Part shown: positions 51,692 through 60,373 of the stretch, piece by piece
Numbering within the stretch: position 1 is the first letter of the stretch
Layout: each line of letters begins with the position of its first letter
From: Octadecabacter ascidiaceicola
Lineage (GTDB): Bacteria; Pseudomonadota; Alphaproteobacteria; Rhodobacterales; Rhodobacteraceae
NCBI RefSeq assembly: GCF_900185015.1
Contig: NZ_FXYD01000002.1
Coordinates: 372,001-436,000, forward strand
Direction: 5' to 3'
Length of the DNA stretch: 64,000 nt
The notes under the pieces: model-generated
Databases searched by the model: none
What the model was told of the DNA's origin: nothing
Seen by the model: the letters and a program-made list of their open reading frames with translations, nothing else
Program-made: the position numbers and the translations under genes

Positions 51692-52465
51692 TCAAAGCGC
51701 TGCAAATTGTGCCCCAAGGGTCTTCAACTCTTCGTCCAGCCCCCAAGGGGCATTGAGCACAACTAAACCGGACCCGACCATGCGATGTCCCTCGCGCGCG
51801 GGCTTGAAATGTACCTCGTGGTTTAACGCATCAGGCAGCGCACCCATGATGGATGACCGCATCGTGCGATGGCGCGCATCCGTCAGGATCGGATACCAAA
51901 GGATCAAAACACCAACGGGCCAGATTTTCGCAATCTTGGTAAAATGGCGCACGATTGCCACGTAGTCGTCCTTAATTTCATAGGACGGATCGATCAGCAT
52001 GCAGCCGCGCCGTGGGGTCGGCGGGCACATGGAATAGACCAGATCAAACCCGTCAATCGCATGGACATGTGCACCGGGAACCGCATCATACAGCCCTTCA
52101 AACTCTTGTGGGTGCAGCTCTGCGATGTGCAAAACATCATCGCCGCGCAGCAAATCCGACGCGATCCAAGGCGAGCCAGGATAGGATGTTTCGCCATTCT
52201 CAGCACGACACGCCGCCAAAGTGCGCGCATAAGGGTGATCCGGTTTAAACCACGGCGCCGCCACAGCAATGCCTGCCTCGGCCTCTCCGGTTTTGACCGC
52301 CTCATCCGCGCTTAGGTCATACAGCCCACGCCCGCCATGCGTCTCAATATAGCTGATCGGCTTATCCTTGCGGGTCATGTACTCCAAGATCCACGACAAG
52401 GCCGCGTGCTTATGAACATCCGCCAAATTGCCTGCGTGATAGAGATGTTGGTACGACAGCATCAA
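51692..52465 (-). CDS. rlmJ: 23S rRNA (adenine-2030-N6)-methyltransferase
   Basis: RlmJ methylates A2030 of 23S rRNA with S-adenosylmethionine. The protein begins MMLSYQHLYHAGNLADVHKH, typical for the family, with the SAM site near YIETHGGRGLYDLS and the catalytic D/N-P-P-Y-like motif as LIDPSYEIKDDY. Length 257 (256 from the second ATG) is usual. ATG 52465 and 52462 are adjacent. It is downstream of pyrG with repeat C between them, so it may be read from its own promoter. Confidence 0.9.
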   Translation of the reverse strand: MMLSYQHLYHAGNLADVHKHAALSWILEYMTRKDKPISYIETHGGRGLYDLSADEAVKTGEAEAGIAVAAPWFKPDHPYARTLAACRAENGETSYPGSPWIASDLLRGDDVLHIAELHPQEFEGLYDAVPGAHVHAIDGFDLVYSMCPPTPRRGCMLIDPSYEIKDDYVAIVRHFTKIAKIWPVGVLILWYPILTDARHRTMRSSIMGALPDALNHEVHFKPAREGHRMVGSGLVVLNAPWGLDEELKTLGAQFAAL

Positions 52466-52482
52466 ACGCTCCTATCACATTT

Positions 52483-52551
52483 GCCTTTGTTTCAAAAATA
52501 TCCCGGGGGGAGTCCGCAGGACCGGGGGGGGGGGGGGGGGGCTGGCCCCCC
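52483..52551 (-). repeat. Composite gene-end repeat, copy C, with an 18-base G run
   Basis: Minus-strand order: palindrome with CCAGCCCCC (plus strand 52542-52551 and the flanking G run), stem GTCC-TGC-GGAC (52512-52522), tail CCCCCCGGGATATTT then TTGAAACAAAGGCA (ending at 52483). It follows the pyrG stop in sense orientation. The G run at 52524-52541 is 18 bases on the plus strand, three to four times longer than in the other copies. Confidence 0.82.
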
Positions 52552-52560
52552 TTTGGTCGG

Positions 52561-52576
52561 ATTGGCGTAGCCAATT
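52561..52576 (-). terminator. Hairpin after the pyrG stop
   Basis: ATTGGC-GTA-GCCAAT lies 6 bases past the pyrG stop. It occupies the same place relative to the composite repeat as the hairpin after the MATE gene. Confidence 0.5.
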
Positions 52577-52581
52577 CGAAA

Positions 52582-54225
52582 TCAAACTAGTCGAGACGCC
52601 TCAACTGCGGCCCGAACGAAATCCGCAAACAGTGGGTGCGGCGCAAATGGCTTGGACTTCAGCTCTGGGTGGAACTGCACGCCGATGAACCAAGGGTGAT
52701 CTGTCCATTCCACAATTTCCGGCAACTTCCCGTCCGGTGACATGCCCGAAAAGCGCAACCCTGCGTCTTCCAGTTTCGCACGGTATTTCGTGTCCACCTC
52801 ATAGCGGTGGCGGTGGCGCTCTTCGATGGCCAAGCTGCCATAGATTTCCGCGACTTTCGAACCAGACGTTAGCGTCGCATCGTAAGACCCAAGGCGCATG
52901 GTGCCGCCTTTGTCGTCATCAGATTTGCGCTTTACCTTGGCGTTGCCCTGCACCCATTCTTTCAAATGGTAAACGACCGGCTCAAACCGTTTCTTGCCGG
53001 CCTCGTGGTCGAATTCCTCCGACCCTGCCTCAGAAATACCCGCTACATTGCGTGCGGCCTCAATCACCGCCATCTGCATTCCTAAGCAAATCCCGAAATA
53101 GGGGATATTATTCTCGCGGGCGTATTGCGCGGCTTTGATCTTGCCCTCAGTGCCGCGTTCGCCAAATCCGCCGGGAACAAGGATCGCGTGGTACCCTTCA
53201 AGGTGCGGTGCTGCGTCTTCGGAATCAAACACTTCGGCGTCGACCCAAGACACATTGACCTTCACGCGGTTGGCCATGCCACCATGTGTCAGCGCCTCTT
53301 TGAACGACTTATAGGCGTCTTCCAATTGCGTGTATTTCCCGACAATCGCGACATTCACTTCGCCGTCTGTTGTGTGGATGCGGTCATAGACATCGTTCCA
53401 CACCGACAGATCTGGTTTCGGGGCGGGGGTAATGTTGAACGCATCCAACACCGCTTGGTCGAGGCCCTGTTTGTGATAGGCCAGCGGCGCCTCATAGATG
53501 GATTTCAAATCATAGGCCGCGACAACGGAGTCTTTGCGCACGTTACAAAACAGCGCGATCTTCTCGCGTTCCTTTTCGGGGATCGGGTGCTCGGACCGGC
53601 AAACCAGAATGTCCGGCGCGATGCCGATGGATTGCAATTCCTTGACCGAGTGCTGTGTTGGCTTTGTCTTCAACTCACCCGAGGCCGCCAAGTATGGCAA
53701 CAACGTCAGATGCATGAAGATACATTCACCGCGCGGTTTGTCGTGGGAAAACTGGCGGATCGCTTCAAAGAACGGCAGGCCTTCGATGTCGCCAACGGTA
53801 CCGCCGATCTCGCACAGCATGAAATCGACCTCATCGTCGCCCACATGCAAGAAATCTTTGATCTCGTTTGTGACGTGGGGAACCACCTGAATGGTCTTTC
53901 CCAAGTAATCGCCACGGCGTTCTTTTTCCAACACGGTGGAATATACGCGCCCTGAGGACACAGAATCCGTCATTCGTGCGGGCACGCCAGTGAAGCGTTC
54001 ATAGTGGCCAAGGTCCAGATCGGTTTCCGCGCCATCATCCGTGACAAACACTTCGCCGTGCTCAAACGGGGACATCGTGCCCGGATCAACGTTCAGATAC
54101 GGATCCAACTTGCGCAAACGAACCGAAAACCCACGGGCCTGTAACAAGGAGCCAAGTGCGGCAGACGCCAAACCTTTGCCAAGCGAGGACACAACCCCAC
54201 CAGTGATGAATACGTAACGCGCCAT
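52582..54225 (-). CDS. pyrG: CTP synthase
   Basis: PyrG makes CTP from UTP, ATP and glutamine. The 547-residue protein has the N-terminal synthase domain ([57 protein letters not shown]) and the C-terminal glutamine amidotransferase with the nucleophile in [14 protein letters not shown] and His/Glu near HPELKSKP. All motifs are intact. The 195-base gap before it includes secG's 3' side and a moderate structured segment; the stop is followed by a hairpin and repeat copy C. secG is the next gene upstream on the same strand. Confidence 0.98.
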   Translation of the reverse strand: MARYVFITGGVVSSLGKGLASAALGSLLQARGFSVRLRKLDPYLNVDPGTMSPFEHGEVFVTDDGAETDLDLGHYERFTGVPARMTDSVSSGRVYSTVLEKERRGDYLGKTIQVVPHVTNEIKDFLHVGDDEVDFMLCEIGGTVGDIEGLPFFEAIRQFSHDKPRGECIFMHLTLLPYLAASGELKTKPTQHSVKELQSIGIAPDILVCRSEHPIPEKEREKIALFCNVRKDSVVAAYDLKSIYEAPLAYHKQGLDQAVLDAFNITPAPKPDLSVWNDVYDRIHTTDGEVNVAIVGKYTQLEDAYKSFKEALTHGGMANRVKVNVSWVDAEVFDSEDAAPHLEGYHAILVPGGFGERGTEGKIKAAQYARENNIPYFGICLGMQMAVIEAARNVAGISEAGSEEFDHEAGKKRFEPVVYHLKEWVQGNAKVKRKSDDDKGGTMRLGSYDATLTSGSKVAEIYGSLAIEERHRHRYEVDTKYRAKLEDAGLRFSGMSPDGKLPEIVEWTDHPWFIGVQFHPELKSKPFAPHPLFADFVRAAVEASRLV

Positions 54226-54420
54226 GAAGCAGGAAACCCCCGTGAAATAGGTCTAAAATAAGTGGATTACAGCCCAGCAGCAGAACGCCGGAACGCATAT
54301 ATCACGGGATTTAAGTCTATGCGGATTCGGTGCCCTCTGGCAACCGGAGTCTCTCTGCACAGGTCGAATAAACCGCAATATCGAGTAGATAAAGTCGCTT
54401 AGCCCGCAATGGGTAGTGGT
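54226..54420. other. Gap between secG and pyrG
   Basis: No gene seen. A moderately complementary segment near 54325-54365 (CCGGTTGCC and GGCACCG on the minus strand) could fold, possibly as a pyrG leader; it lacks tRNA features and a U tract. Confidence 0.35.
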
Positions 54421-54786
54421 CTATTCGGTGTCAGGAACCAGTGGCTGATCGCTTGGTGTGTCCGCAGAGGGTGGCAACAGGCTCTCACCGGCATCAGGTG
54501 CGGTTTCAGTTGCGTCAACCGCTGGGGCAGTACCATCACCAACCACAGATGCGTCGCTTGCCTGCTGTGCAGACAGCACGGTCAGAGCGATAGAGGTACA
54601 AATAAATGCAATCGCCAAGAGCCATGTGAGCTTGCCAAGGGCTGTCGCCGCAGAACGGCTGGACATTGCGCCACCGCCGCTACCGCCACCAATACCAAGA
54701 CCGCCACCTTCAGAACGCTGCAACAAAACAACGCCAATCAGCGAAAGCGCGAGCAACAAGTGGACGACAAGTACGACATTTTCCAT
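54421..54786 (-). CDS. secG: Preprotein translocase subunit SecG
   Basis: A 121-residue small subunit of the SecYEG channel. Two membrane helices are visible: VVLVVHLLLALSLIGVVLLQ and LGKLTWLLAIAFICTSIALT, joined by the glycine-rich loop RSEGGGLGIGGGSGGGAMSS typical for SecG. The C-terminal 45 residues are acidic and Pro-rich, a common alphaproteobacterial extension. It is the gene upstream of pyrG on the same strand. Confidence 0.95.
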   Translation of the reverse strand: MENVVLVVHLLLALSLIGVVLLQRSEGGGLGIGGGSGGGAMSSRSAATALGKLTWLLAIAFICTSIALTVLSAQQASDASVVGDGTAPAVDATETAPDAGESLLPPSADTPSDQPLVPDTE

Positions 54787-54943
54787 GGATGGACCCTTTG
54801 GCGGAAGAACGAGTGGTACTTAGAAGCGAAAAGAGAAGGTCGCAACCCCTCTCAACGAAACTTGCTCGATCTTGGGCGGGGTGAGGTGTGAAAAATCGCG
54901 GGCCAACTGTGTCGCGTGATTGATCAGCGCGAGTTTTTAAGCA

Positions 54944-55258
54944 TCATCGTTCCCAAGGGGGCGTATCCTTTAGCCGATCCCGCACCTCTTCTACTTGGGC
55001 GCGTGTCCAAGATGAATGATACCGTTTTGTGCCAGCAGGCCGGTTTTTCAATCCAAGGTTTTTCTGCTGGCCTTCAGCACGCGTGGGCCGAATAGGGCGC
55101 ATTGCAAAGCCACCTCCGCAGGTGGGGCATACGTTTTCTAGAATGTTATCAACACAGCTTGCACAATAGGTGCATTCATAACTACAGATCTGAGCCTCTT
55201 GTGAATCTGGTGGTAGATCACAGTCACACCATTCACAGTTTGGTTTCAGTTCAAGCAT
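54944..55258 (-). CDS. DUF1272 zinc-finger-like protein
   Basis: A 104-residue protein. The first ~55 residues are a DUF1272 unit with paired CxxC-type motifs: NCEWCDCDLP, ICSYECTYCASCVDNIL and NVCPTCGGG, consistent with binding two zinc ions in a rubredoxin-like or treble-clef fold. The rest is basic (RPIRPTRAEGQQKN) and may contact nucleic acid. Function unknown. It is a single leftward gene with ~157 empty bases before secG. Confidence 0.85.
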   Translation of the reverse strand: MLELKPNCEWCDCDLPPDSQEAQICSYECTYCASCVDNILENVCPTCGGGFAMRPIRPTRAEGQQKNLGLKNRPAGTKRYHSSWTRAQVEEVRDRLKDTPPWER

Positions 55259-55305
55259 TGCTTTTCCCTCGTCGTTTCAGTGACGTCTCGCATGTTTACA
55301 AGTTT

Positions 55306-55704
55306 TTAGTCGTCCACATCATCCATGTCTGCTTGACCAGACAGTTTACGACGTACGTGGCTCCAGCTGAGGCCGATGCCCAGCACAAAGGACATCATGA
55401 ACAGGGCGACCCACGTGTTTGCCGTTGGGTTTTCAAAATTCATCCACCCCAGATCATAGGCAACCCAAACCAAAGCGCCGGTAATCGCGGCGACAAGGAA
55501 CATGCCAACAAACCCGATGGAGCGCAGCGTTGCGCGCACGTAGATGATGTAGCCCACGATCAACAACAGTCCGCAAAGCACCGCAACGGACAGATTCTCT
55601 GCACCAGATGTCTGCACCCAGCGCGCATAGCACCATTGTGTCGGGTTGAATGTGGCCGCCAGAAGCAAAAACGCAAATAGCCAACGCAAAAGAAAACCGT
55701 TCAT
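55306..55704 (-). CDS. DUF6524 membrane protein
   Basis: A 132-residue protein with four hydrophobic helices (LLRWLFAFLLLAATFNPTQW, LSVAVLCGLLLIVGYIIYV, FVGMFLVAAITGALVWVAYD and TWVALFMMSFVLGIGLSW) and a short acidic C-terminus (QADMDDVDD). ATG 55704 fits the first helix; a reading from 55815 adds a polar segment that does not suit the family. It is known only as an uncharacterised family in Rhodobacterales. It is divergent from purA. Confidence 0.8.
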   Translation of the reverse strand: MNGFLLRWLFAFLLLAATFNPTQWCYARWVQTSGAENLSVAVLCGLLLIVGYIIYVRATLRSIGFVGMFLVAAITGALVWVAYDLGWMNFENPTANTWVALFMMSFVLGIGLSWSHVRRKLSGQADMDDVDD

Positions 55705-55857
55705 GAAAGACCCTTTAGGTATCGCTTTGGGGCAAGATGGCCGCGCCGATGCGCCCTGTCTAGGGGGCAGTGATCGGGGGTGTGTCAAATGTCCACTTTC
55801 GCCCCTTTGCATCATGCCCTATGAGGGGCACGGGTTTTACCTTAGGGGATCAAGAAT

Positions 55858-57153
55858 ATGGCGAATGTAGTAGTTGTCGGCGCACAGTGGGGCGATGAAG
55901 GCAAAGGCAAAATTGTCGATTGGCTTTCAGAACGCGCCGATGTGATTGCGCGATTCCAAGGGGGGCACAATGCGGGCCACACCTTGGTGATTGATGGCAA
56001 AGTCTACAAATTGCACGCGCTGCCCTCTGGTGTTGTGCGCGGTGGCAAGCTTTCGGTTATCGGCAACGGCGTTGTGTTGGATCCGTGGCATCTGATGAAA
56101 GAGATCGCCACGATTGAGGCGCAAGGCGTTGAGATCAGCCCCGAAAACCTGATGATCGCGGAAAACACGCCGTTGATCCTGCCAATCCACGGCGAACTTG
56201 ACCGCGTGCGCGAAGAAGCCGCCAGCAAGGGCACGAAAATTGGCACGACAGGGCGCGGCATTGGGCCAGCCTATGAAGACAAGGTCGGTCGCCGTTCCAT
56301 CCGCGTGGCCGATTTGGCGGATGCCGCGACACTGGAAGCCCGCGTTGATCGCGCCTTGCAACACCATAACCCGCTGCGCAAGGGTCTTGGTTTTGACGAG
56401 ATTGACCGCGATGCGTTGATTGCGCAATTGCAAGAAATCGCACCGAAAATTCTGCCTTATGCAGCGCCAGTTTGGAAAGTTCTGGCCGAAAAGCGCAAAT
56501 CCGGTAAACGGATTTTGTTTGAAGGCGCGCAGGGTGCGTTGCTGGATATCGATTTTGGTACTTATCCATTCGTGACAAGCTCTAACGTGATTGCAGGGCA
56601 GGCGGCGACAGGTGTGGGCCTTGGGCCAACGGCGATTGATTACGTTTTGGGCATCGTCAAAGCCTACACAACCCGTGTCGGCGAGGGGCCGTTCCCGACT
56701 GAATTGGATGATGCGGACGGGCAACGACTGGGTGAACGCGGCCATGAGTTTGGCACCACGACAGGGCGTAAACGCCGCTGTGGCTGGTTTGACGCGGCCC
56801 TGCTTCGCCAGACATGCGCGACATCCGGCATCACTGGCATCTGCCTGACGAAATTGGACGTTCTGGACGGGTTTGAAACACTGAAAATCTGCGTTGGCTA
56901 TGATCTGGACGGTGAGAGGTTGGACTATCTGCCAACAGCCGCCGATGCGCAGGCCCGTTGCACGCCGATCTATGAAGAGATGGAAGGCTGGAGCGAGTCG
57001 ACTGAAGGTGCGCGGTCTTGGGCGCAGCTTCCAGCGCAGGCGATCAAATATGTGCGCCGCGTGGAAGAGTTGATCGAATGCCCTGTGGCATTGGTTTCAA
57101 CCAGCCCCGAGCGTGAAGATACGATCCTCGTCACGGATCCGTTCGCGGACTAA
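55858..57153 (+). CDS. purA: Adenylosuccinate synthase
   Basis: PurA makes adenylosuccinate from IMP, aspartate and GTP, the first step to AMP. The 431-residue enzyme begins [20 protein letters not shown] with the P-loop GDEGKGK, and shows [47 protein letters not shown] and [13 protein letters not shown], with the C-terminal TSPERED nucleotide-binding motif. The ATG is preceded by AGGGGA. A DUF2842 gene follows nine bases later and is probably co-transcribed. Confidence 0.97.
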   Translation: MANVVVVGAQWGDEGKGKIVDWLSERADVIARFQGGHNAGHTLVIDGKVYKLHALPSGVVRGGKLSVIGNGVVLDPWHLMKEIATIEAQGVEISPENLMIAENTPLILPIHGELDRVREEAASKGTKIGTTGRGIGPAYEDKVGRRSIRVADLADAATLEARVDRALQHHNPLRKGLGFDEIDRDALIAQLQEIAPKILPYAAPVWKVLAEKRKSGKRILFEGAQGALLDIDFGTYPFVTSSNVIAGQAATGVGLGPTAIDYVLGIVKAYTTRVGEGPFPTELDDADGQRLGERGHEFGTTTGRKRRCGWFDAALLRQTCATSGITGICLTKLDVLDGFETLKICVGYDLDGERLDYLPTAADAQARCTPIYEEMEGWSESTEGARSWAQLPAQAIKYVRRVEELIECPVALVSTSPEREDTILVTDPFAD

Positions 57154-57162
57154 GGGGGCGAC

Positions 57163-57393
57163 ATGGCGCTGTCATACAAAGCACGAAAGCGCTGGTCACT
57201 GGTGATATTGCTGGTGGGGCTGCCGATCTATGTGGTCGTCGCGGTGAGTGTGATTAATTGGCTTTACCCCAATCCGATGGAATTACCGCCACCTTTGGTG
57301 CAAATCGGAATATTCGTCGGGATCGGCTTACTTTGGGCGTTTCCCTTGAAGTTTATCTTCAAAGGGATCGGCCAAGAAGACCCGGACGCCTGA
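57163..57393 (+). CDS. DUF2842 small membrane protein
   Basis: A 76-residue protein with two helices: WSLVILLVGLPIYVVVAVSV and LVQIGIFVGIGLLWAFPLKF, ending KGIGQEDPDA. This matches DUF2842, a small membrane family regularly found in alphaproteobacteria; it is nine bases after purA. No function is known. A hairpin terminator follows at 57408-57430. Confidence 0.85.
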   Translation: MALSYKARKRWSLVILLVGLPIYVVVAVSVINWLYPNPMELPPPLVQIGIFVGIGLLWAFPLKFIFKGIGQEDPDA

Positions 57394-57407
57394 GGTCATC
57401 AAACGGA

Positions 57408-57430
57408 GCCGCCGTGCGGCGTTGTTTTTA
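57408..57430 (+). terminator. Rho-independent terminator after DUF2842
   Basis: GCCGC-CGT-GCGGC stem followed by GTTGTTTTTA, about 15 bases past the stop. It would close the purA-DUF2842 transcript. Confidence 0.7.
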
Positions 57431-57589
57431 TTGGCGTATTTGGTGGTGTGAGCCAATCGCGGAGACGTGGTGACTGGTTTTGCGGCCCTGCGGGGCGAGT
57501 ATTTACGGCCTTATGTAACAAACGCACCAAGCGGGTGTGAACGATGATTAGGACTCCGCAACTCCGCAAGATCATTAGATGTTTGCGGA

Positions 57590-57733
57590 ATGAAATATCT
57601 AATGCGCTCACTTTCCGACACTTTCGCTGGTCAGATTCAAATGCTGTTCGTGGTTATCGTGGGCAGCCTGATTGGTCTGATCTACTTGTACTTCGATCTG
57701 GGAGCCGGTGACGCCATGGCGGAAATACCCTAG
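57590..57733 (+). CDS. Possible small membrane peptide inside the insertion
   Basis: A 47-codon frame starting MKYLMRSLSDTFAG with one hydrophobic segment LFVVIVGSLIGLIYLYFDLG and ending DAMAEIP. It lies fully within the inverted-repeat element and overlaps the opposite ORF, so at most one of them is real. No ribosome-binding site stands out. Confidence 0.25.
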   Translation: MKYLMRSLSDTFAGQIQMLFVVIVGSLIGLIYLYFDLGAGDAMAEIP

Positions 57734-57877
57734 GGGCCTATCGTGAACACACTTGGGCTTAGGGATGCCACGCCGCGCCATTAACGCTTCCACGTGTTCA
57801 AGCGCCTCGTCTTGTCGGTACAGTGCAAGCAGCGCGTTGTTGATTGTTTTGTCCTGCCCGGCCGTATGATGATTCAC
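57608..57877 (-). CDS. Possible ORF inside the insertion
   Basis: An 89-codon frame from a GTG at 57877, beginning MNHHTAGQDKTINNALLALY and continuing QDEALEHVEALMARRGI. The first half looks helical and could be a fragment of a mobile-element protein; the second half is likely out-of-frame. No transposase motif is recognised. Confidence 0.25.
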   Translation of the reverse strand: MNHHTAGQDKTINNALLALYRQDEALEHVEALMARRGIPKPKCVHDRPLGYFRHGVTGSQIEVQVDQTNQAAHDNHEQHLNLTSESVGK

Positions 57878-57961
57878 GACGGCTCAGAAATCAGCCAGAT
57901 TGTTGGTGCGTTTGATACATAAGGCCGAGTATTTAAGAGCCAAAGAAAATGAAAGAAAGAA

Positions 57962-57990
57962 AAGCGGCGCGAAGGGGGAACCCTCGCACC
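57962..57990 (-). terminator. GC-rich stem after the large acidic protein gene
   Basis: GCGGcGCGAaGGG is largely complementary to CCCTCGCaCCGC around a short loop; downstream on the minus strand comes a T-rich run (CTTTTCTTTCTTTC). It lies 27 bases past the stop of the large leftward gene. Confidence 0.6.
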
Positions 57991-58016
57991 GCATGGTTTT
58001 TGCTTTGTTGTCGGCT

Positions 58017-60263
58017 TTAGCTCGCGCGGCGTTCCGGGTTAAAGCGGCTGTCGTCTGCAACCTGGAAGCGGCCATTACGTACTTTGGTAAAGCGACCAGC
58101 ACGCAAGAGGTCTGCAAAGCTGCGCAATCCGTCTTCGCGGTTGAAGTCATCTGTCGCCACCGTGCGCACGCGGCGCAGGATTTGCGGGCGAGAAAACTCA
58201 TCCGCGCCTTCCACGAAGGAAGTGTATGCGGCTGCTGCTTCGAGCAGGTCCGGAAGCTCGGATGCGCCCATGTTTTCTGCGAACTCAGCGAATGAACCCG
58301 CAGATTGCTGTGCTGCTTCGGCATCCGGACGTGTTGCGACGCGGCGTGGTACGACTGGCGTATCGCGCTTTTCGCTTTCCACCATGTCGACGCGCTGGGC
58401 TGCCACAAGTTTGAGCGGAGCAGGACGTGGACGTTCGGTGCGGTTACTTGAACGCACGACCGGACGTGGACGAACAACACCACCGCTTTCAGGCGGAACC
58501 GCTTGTGACAAGTCTTCACGGAATGCGTTTTCCGCTTCTTGCCCGTCGTCCTGCGTATCACCCATTTGGCGCGCTGCTTCTTTTGCAGCGACGGCTGCCT
58601 TGAGTTGCGCGATTGCGTCGCGGCGGCGGCTGCCTTCCGGTTCTTGCATTTGAGCGTCGGATTCAGACATCAAGCGGTCAAGCGCTGCGTCATCCACTTG
58701 CGGCTCTTTGGTAAGGAACGCGGACTTCTCGGTTTCCTCTGCAGGCGCTTCATCAGCTTCTACCGAAACTTCGGCTTCTACTTCAGTAACGTCTTCGATT
58801 GCAGGTGCTGGTGTGGCCGTTTCATCAGCGTTTACTGCATCAGAAATGGCGTCCAGTGTTTGCGCATCATCGGCGACGGACGCTACTTCTTCAGGTTCCA
58901 ATACAGCATCTTCTTGAGCGAAGTCAGCTTCGATCGCTGCAAGGTCTTCATCAAGGTCTAGTGTTTCGCTTTCTGAAAGTGCTGCTTGCGCGAAGTCGCT
59001 GTCTTCGAGATATTCATCAAGCTCATCGGCTCCATCCAAGAGGCCAAAGTCTGGCCCCGATTTAGATGATGGCATTGCTACCGGCGCATCAATATCGCCG
59101 TTTTCGACAGCATCTTCGAAATCCGCGCGTTTCATGCGGATGACACGCGACTGGCTGGTGTCCGCTTCGGCAGTCATTGCATCGTCGCTTTCAGACGGTT
59201 GAACATCAGGTTCAGCCGGTTCAACTGCCGCATCGACGGTGTGACGACCCATTACACGAGAAATCATGTCAGAACCGTTGTCGTCAGAGGCGGGTGTCGC
59301 GCTTTTGTTTTCTACTTCACCGACGACTTGAGCGTCTTGATCGATTTCAGTTTCGTGAGCGTCGAGTTCTGCGACAAGGTCACCGAATTCGCCGTCTTCC
59401 GCCTGAACATCCGCTACGTCTGGCGCGTCACTCTTAGGCAAGAATTGCGCCGTCAGGTCGTCAGTTGCTGCGTTTTCATCGTCATCAGAATTCCTGACAA
59501 CGGCGCGGATACGCTGAAGCTTTGCAGCGACGCTATCTGCATCCGGATGGGCCGGGATATCAGAATGGGCGGGGGCCGGATCGTTCGTCGCGAGCACAGA
59601 AGACGGCGCGTCGCCGCGCGTTTCTTCGACGTCGGATCCGGTCGTCCCCTCCGCTTGCGCTGCCGTCGCAGTGCTTACGGAACTTAGAATTGATAAATCA
59701 GATGTGTCGTCCGCTGCGTTGTTAGCATCTGCCTTTGCCTCGGCTTCGGACTTTTCATCTTCTGCCGCTTTTGCTTCAGCTTCGGCCTTCGCTTTTGCTG
59801 CGACTTTAGCTTCAACTTTCGCGTCTTCCTCTGCCTTAGCAGCGGCTTCGGCTTCACGCTTTGCTTTGCGTGCGGCCTTGCGGCGCGCTTTGCGTTCGGC
59901 TTTGGCGGCTTTGCGTTCCGCTTCGACCTTGGCACGCGAATCTTTGTCGTGCTCAGGTTCGGCAGTGGCTTCATCTGCGTCGCTTGGCGCGTCTGACTGG
60001 TCTGTCAGGGCCGCAGCGCGCAGCACAATGCCGCTGTCATCCATGCTGGCGTCAACGCGGCGCGAAATTTCACGCTCGGCGATCTTTGCTAGCATTTCTG
60101 CATCTGGGGTCGGGGGTTCTGCCCCGAAGTACCGATCATCAGAGGCCAAACCGCGGAAATACTCCGCAATTGCCTTCATCGTGTTGAAGGAATCGTCGAA
60201 ACCTTCAAGTGTGCACGAAAAAGTGCCGTAAGAGACGGTAAGAATTTTACTCGTTCCAACCAT
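58017..60263 (-). CDS. Large acidic Ala/Glu-rich protein of unknown function
   Basis: A 748-residue soluble protein. A conserved-looking N-terminal unit (residues ~1-75, SKILTVSYGTFSCTLEGFDD, FGAEPPTPDAEMLAKI) is followed by a long charged coiled-coil region (~105-190, AKAERKARRKAARKAKREAE and AKVEAKVAAKAKAEAEAKAA), an extensive Asp/Glu-rich part (~200-590) and a C-terminal domain (~660-748, FAEFAENMGASELPDLLEAA, ILRRVRTVATDDF, LRSFADLLRAGRFTKVRNGR). Several low-complexity stretches make a scaffold or cytoskeletal organiser likely (inference). No signal peptide. Single gene; divergent from thiN. Confidence 0.7.
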   Translation of the reverse strand: MVGTSKILTVSYGTFSCTLEGFDDSFNTMKAIAEYFRGLASDDRYFGAEPPTPDAEMLAKIAEREISRRVDASMDDSGIVLRAAALTDQSDAPSDADEATAEPEHDKDSRAKVEAERKAAKAERKARRKAARKAKREAEAAAKAEEDAKVEAKVAAKAKAEAEAKAAEDEKSEAEAKADANNAADDTSDLSILSSVSTATAAQAEGTTGSDVEETRGDAPSSVLATNDPAPAHSDIPAHPDADSVAAKLQRIRAVVRNSDDDENAATDDLTAQFLPKSDAPDVADVQAEDGEFGDLVAELDAHETEIDQDAQVVGEVENKSATPASDDNGSDMISRVMGRHTVDAAVEPAEPDVQPSESDDAMTAEADTSQSRVIRMKRADFEDAVENGDIDAPVAMPSSKSGPDFGLLDGADELDEYLEDSDFAQAALSESETLDLDEDLAAIEADFAQEDAVLEPEEVASVADDAQTLDAISDAVNADETATPAPAIEDVTEVEAEVSVEADEAPAEETEKSAFLTKEPQVDDAALDRLMSESDAQMQEPEGSRRRDAIAQLKAAVAAKEAARQMGDTQDDGQEAENAFREDLSQAVPPESGGVVRPRPVVRSSNRTERPRPAPLKLVAAQRVDMVESEKRDTPVVPRRVATRPDAEAAQQSAGSFAEFAENMGASELPDLLEAAAAYTSFVEGADEFSRPQILRRVRTVATDDFNREDGLRSFADLLRAGRFTKVRNGRFQVADDSRFNPERRAS

Positions 60264-60373
60264 TATTTGCTCGCTTTCTTCCCAACCAGTGACAGTCTGT
60301 TTACCATCAATTGGTTCGCAATCCGGAACAGAACCGCGTTAAAGTGGGTATTATTTCGTGACCGTTTTAAGGC

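Larger units (their letters stand above)
57506..57927. mobile_element. MITE-like insertion with 25-bp inverted ends and 8-bp target duplication
   Basis: The ends are inverted repeats of 25 bases: 57506-57530 (begins CGGCCTTATGTAACAAACGC) and 57903-57927, matching at 24 of 25 positions. Directly outside each end lies AGTATTTA (57498-57505 and 57928-57935), a perfect eight-base duplication. The 422-base element carries no transposase that I recognise; inside are a weak minus-strand ORF (57608-57877) and a weak plus-strand ORF (57590-57733). Family is not determined; ISL3-, IS66- or IS256-like eight-base duplicators are possible sources. Confidence 0.8.
57497..57955 (-). repeat. Dispersed gene-end motif GAGTATTTA-GAGCCAAAG, copy 2, interrupted
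   Basis: GAGTATTTA (57497-57505) and, after an insertion, AGTATTTA-AGAGCCAAAGAAAATGAAAG (57928-57955). Joining the two ends yields a sequence close to copy 1 at 48294-48321. In the direction of the large leftward gene it follows a GC-rich stem (57962-57990). Confidence 0.6.

Noticed and set aside
54325-54370. Folded segment in front of pyrG that could look like a tRNA or riboswitch
   Set aside because: No acceptor CCA, no consistent cloverleaf, no known riboswitch core; only a moderate stem.
59671-60231. Plus-strand Ala/Ser-rich frame antisense to the large acidic protein
   Set aside because: It is the complement of a Lys/Ala/Glu-repetitive coding region, a known source of long false frames.
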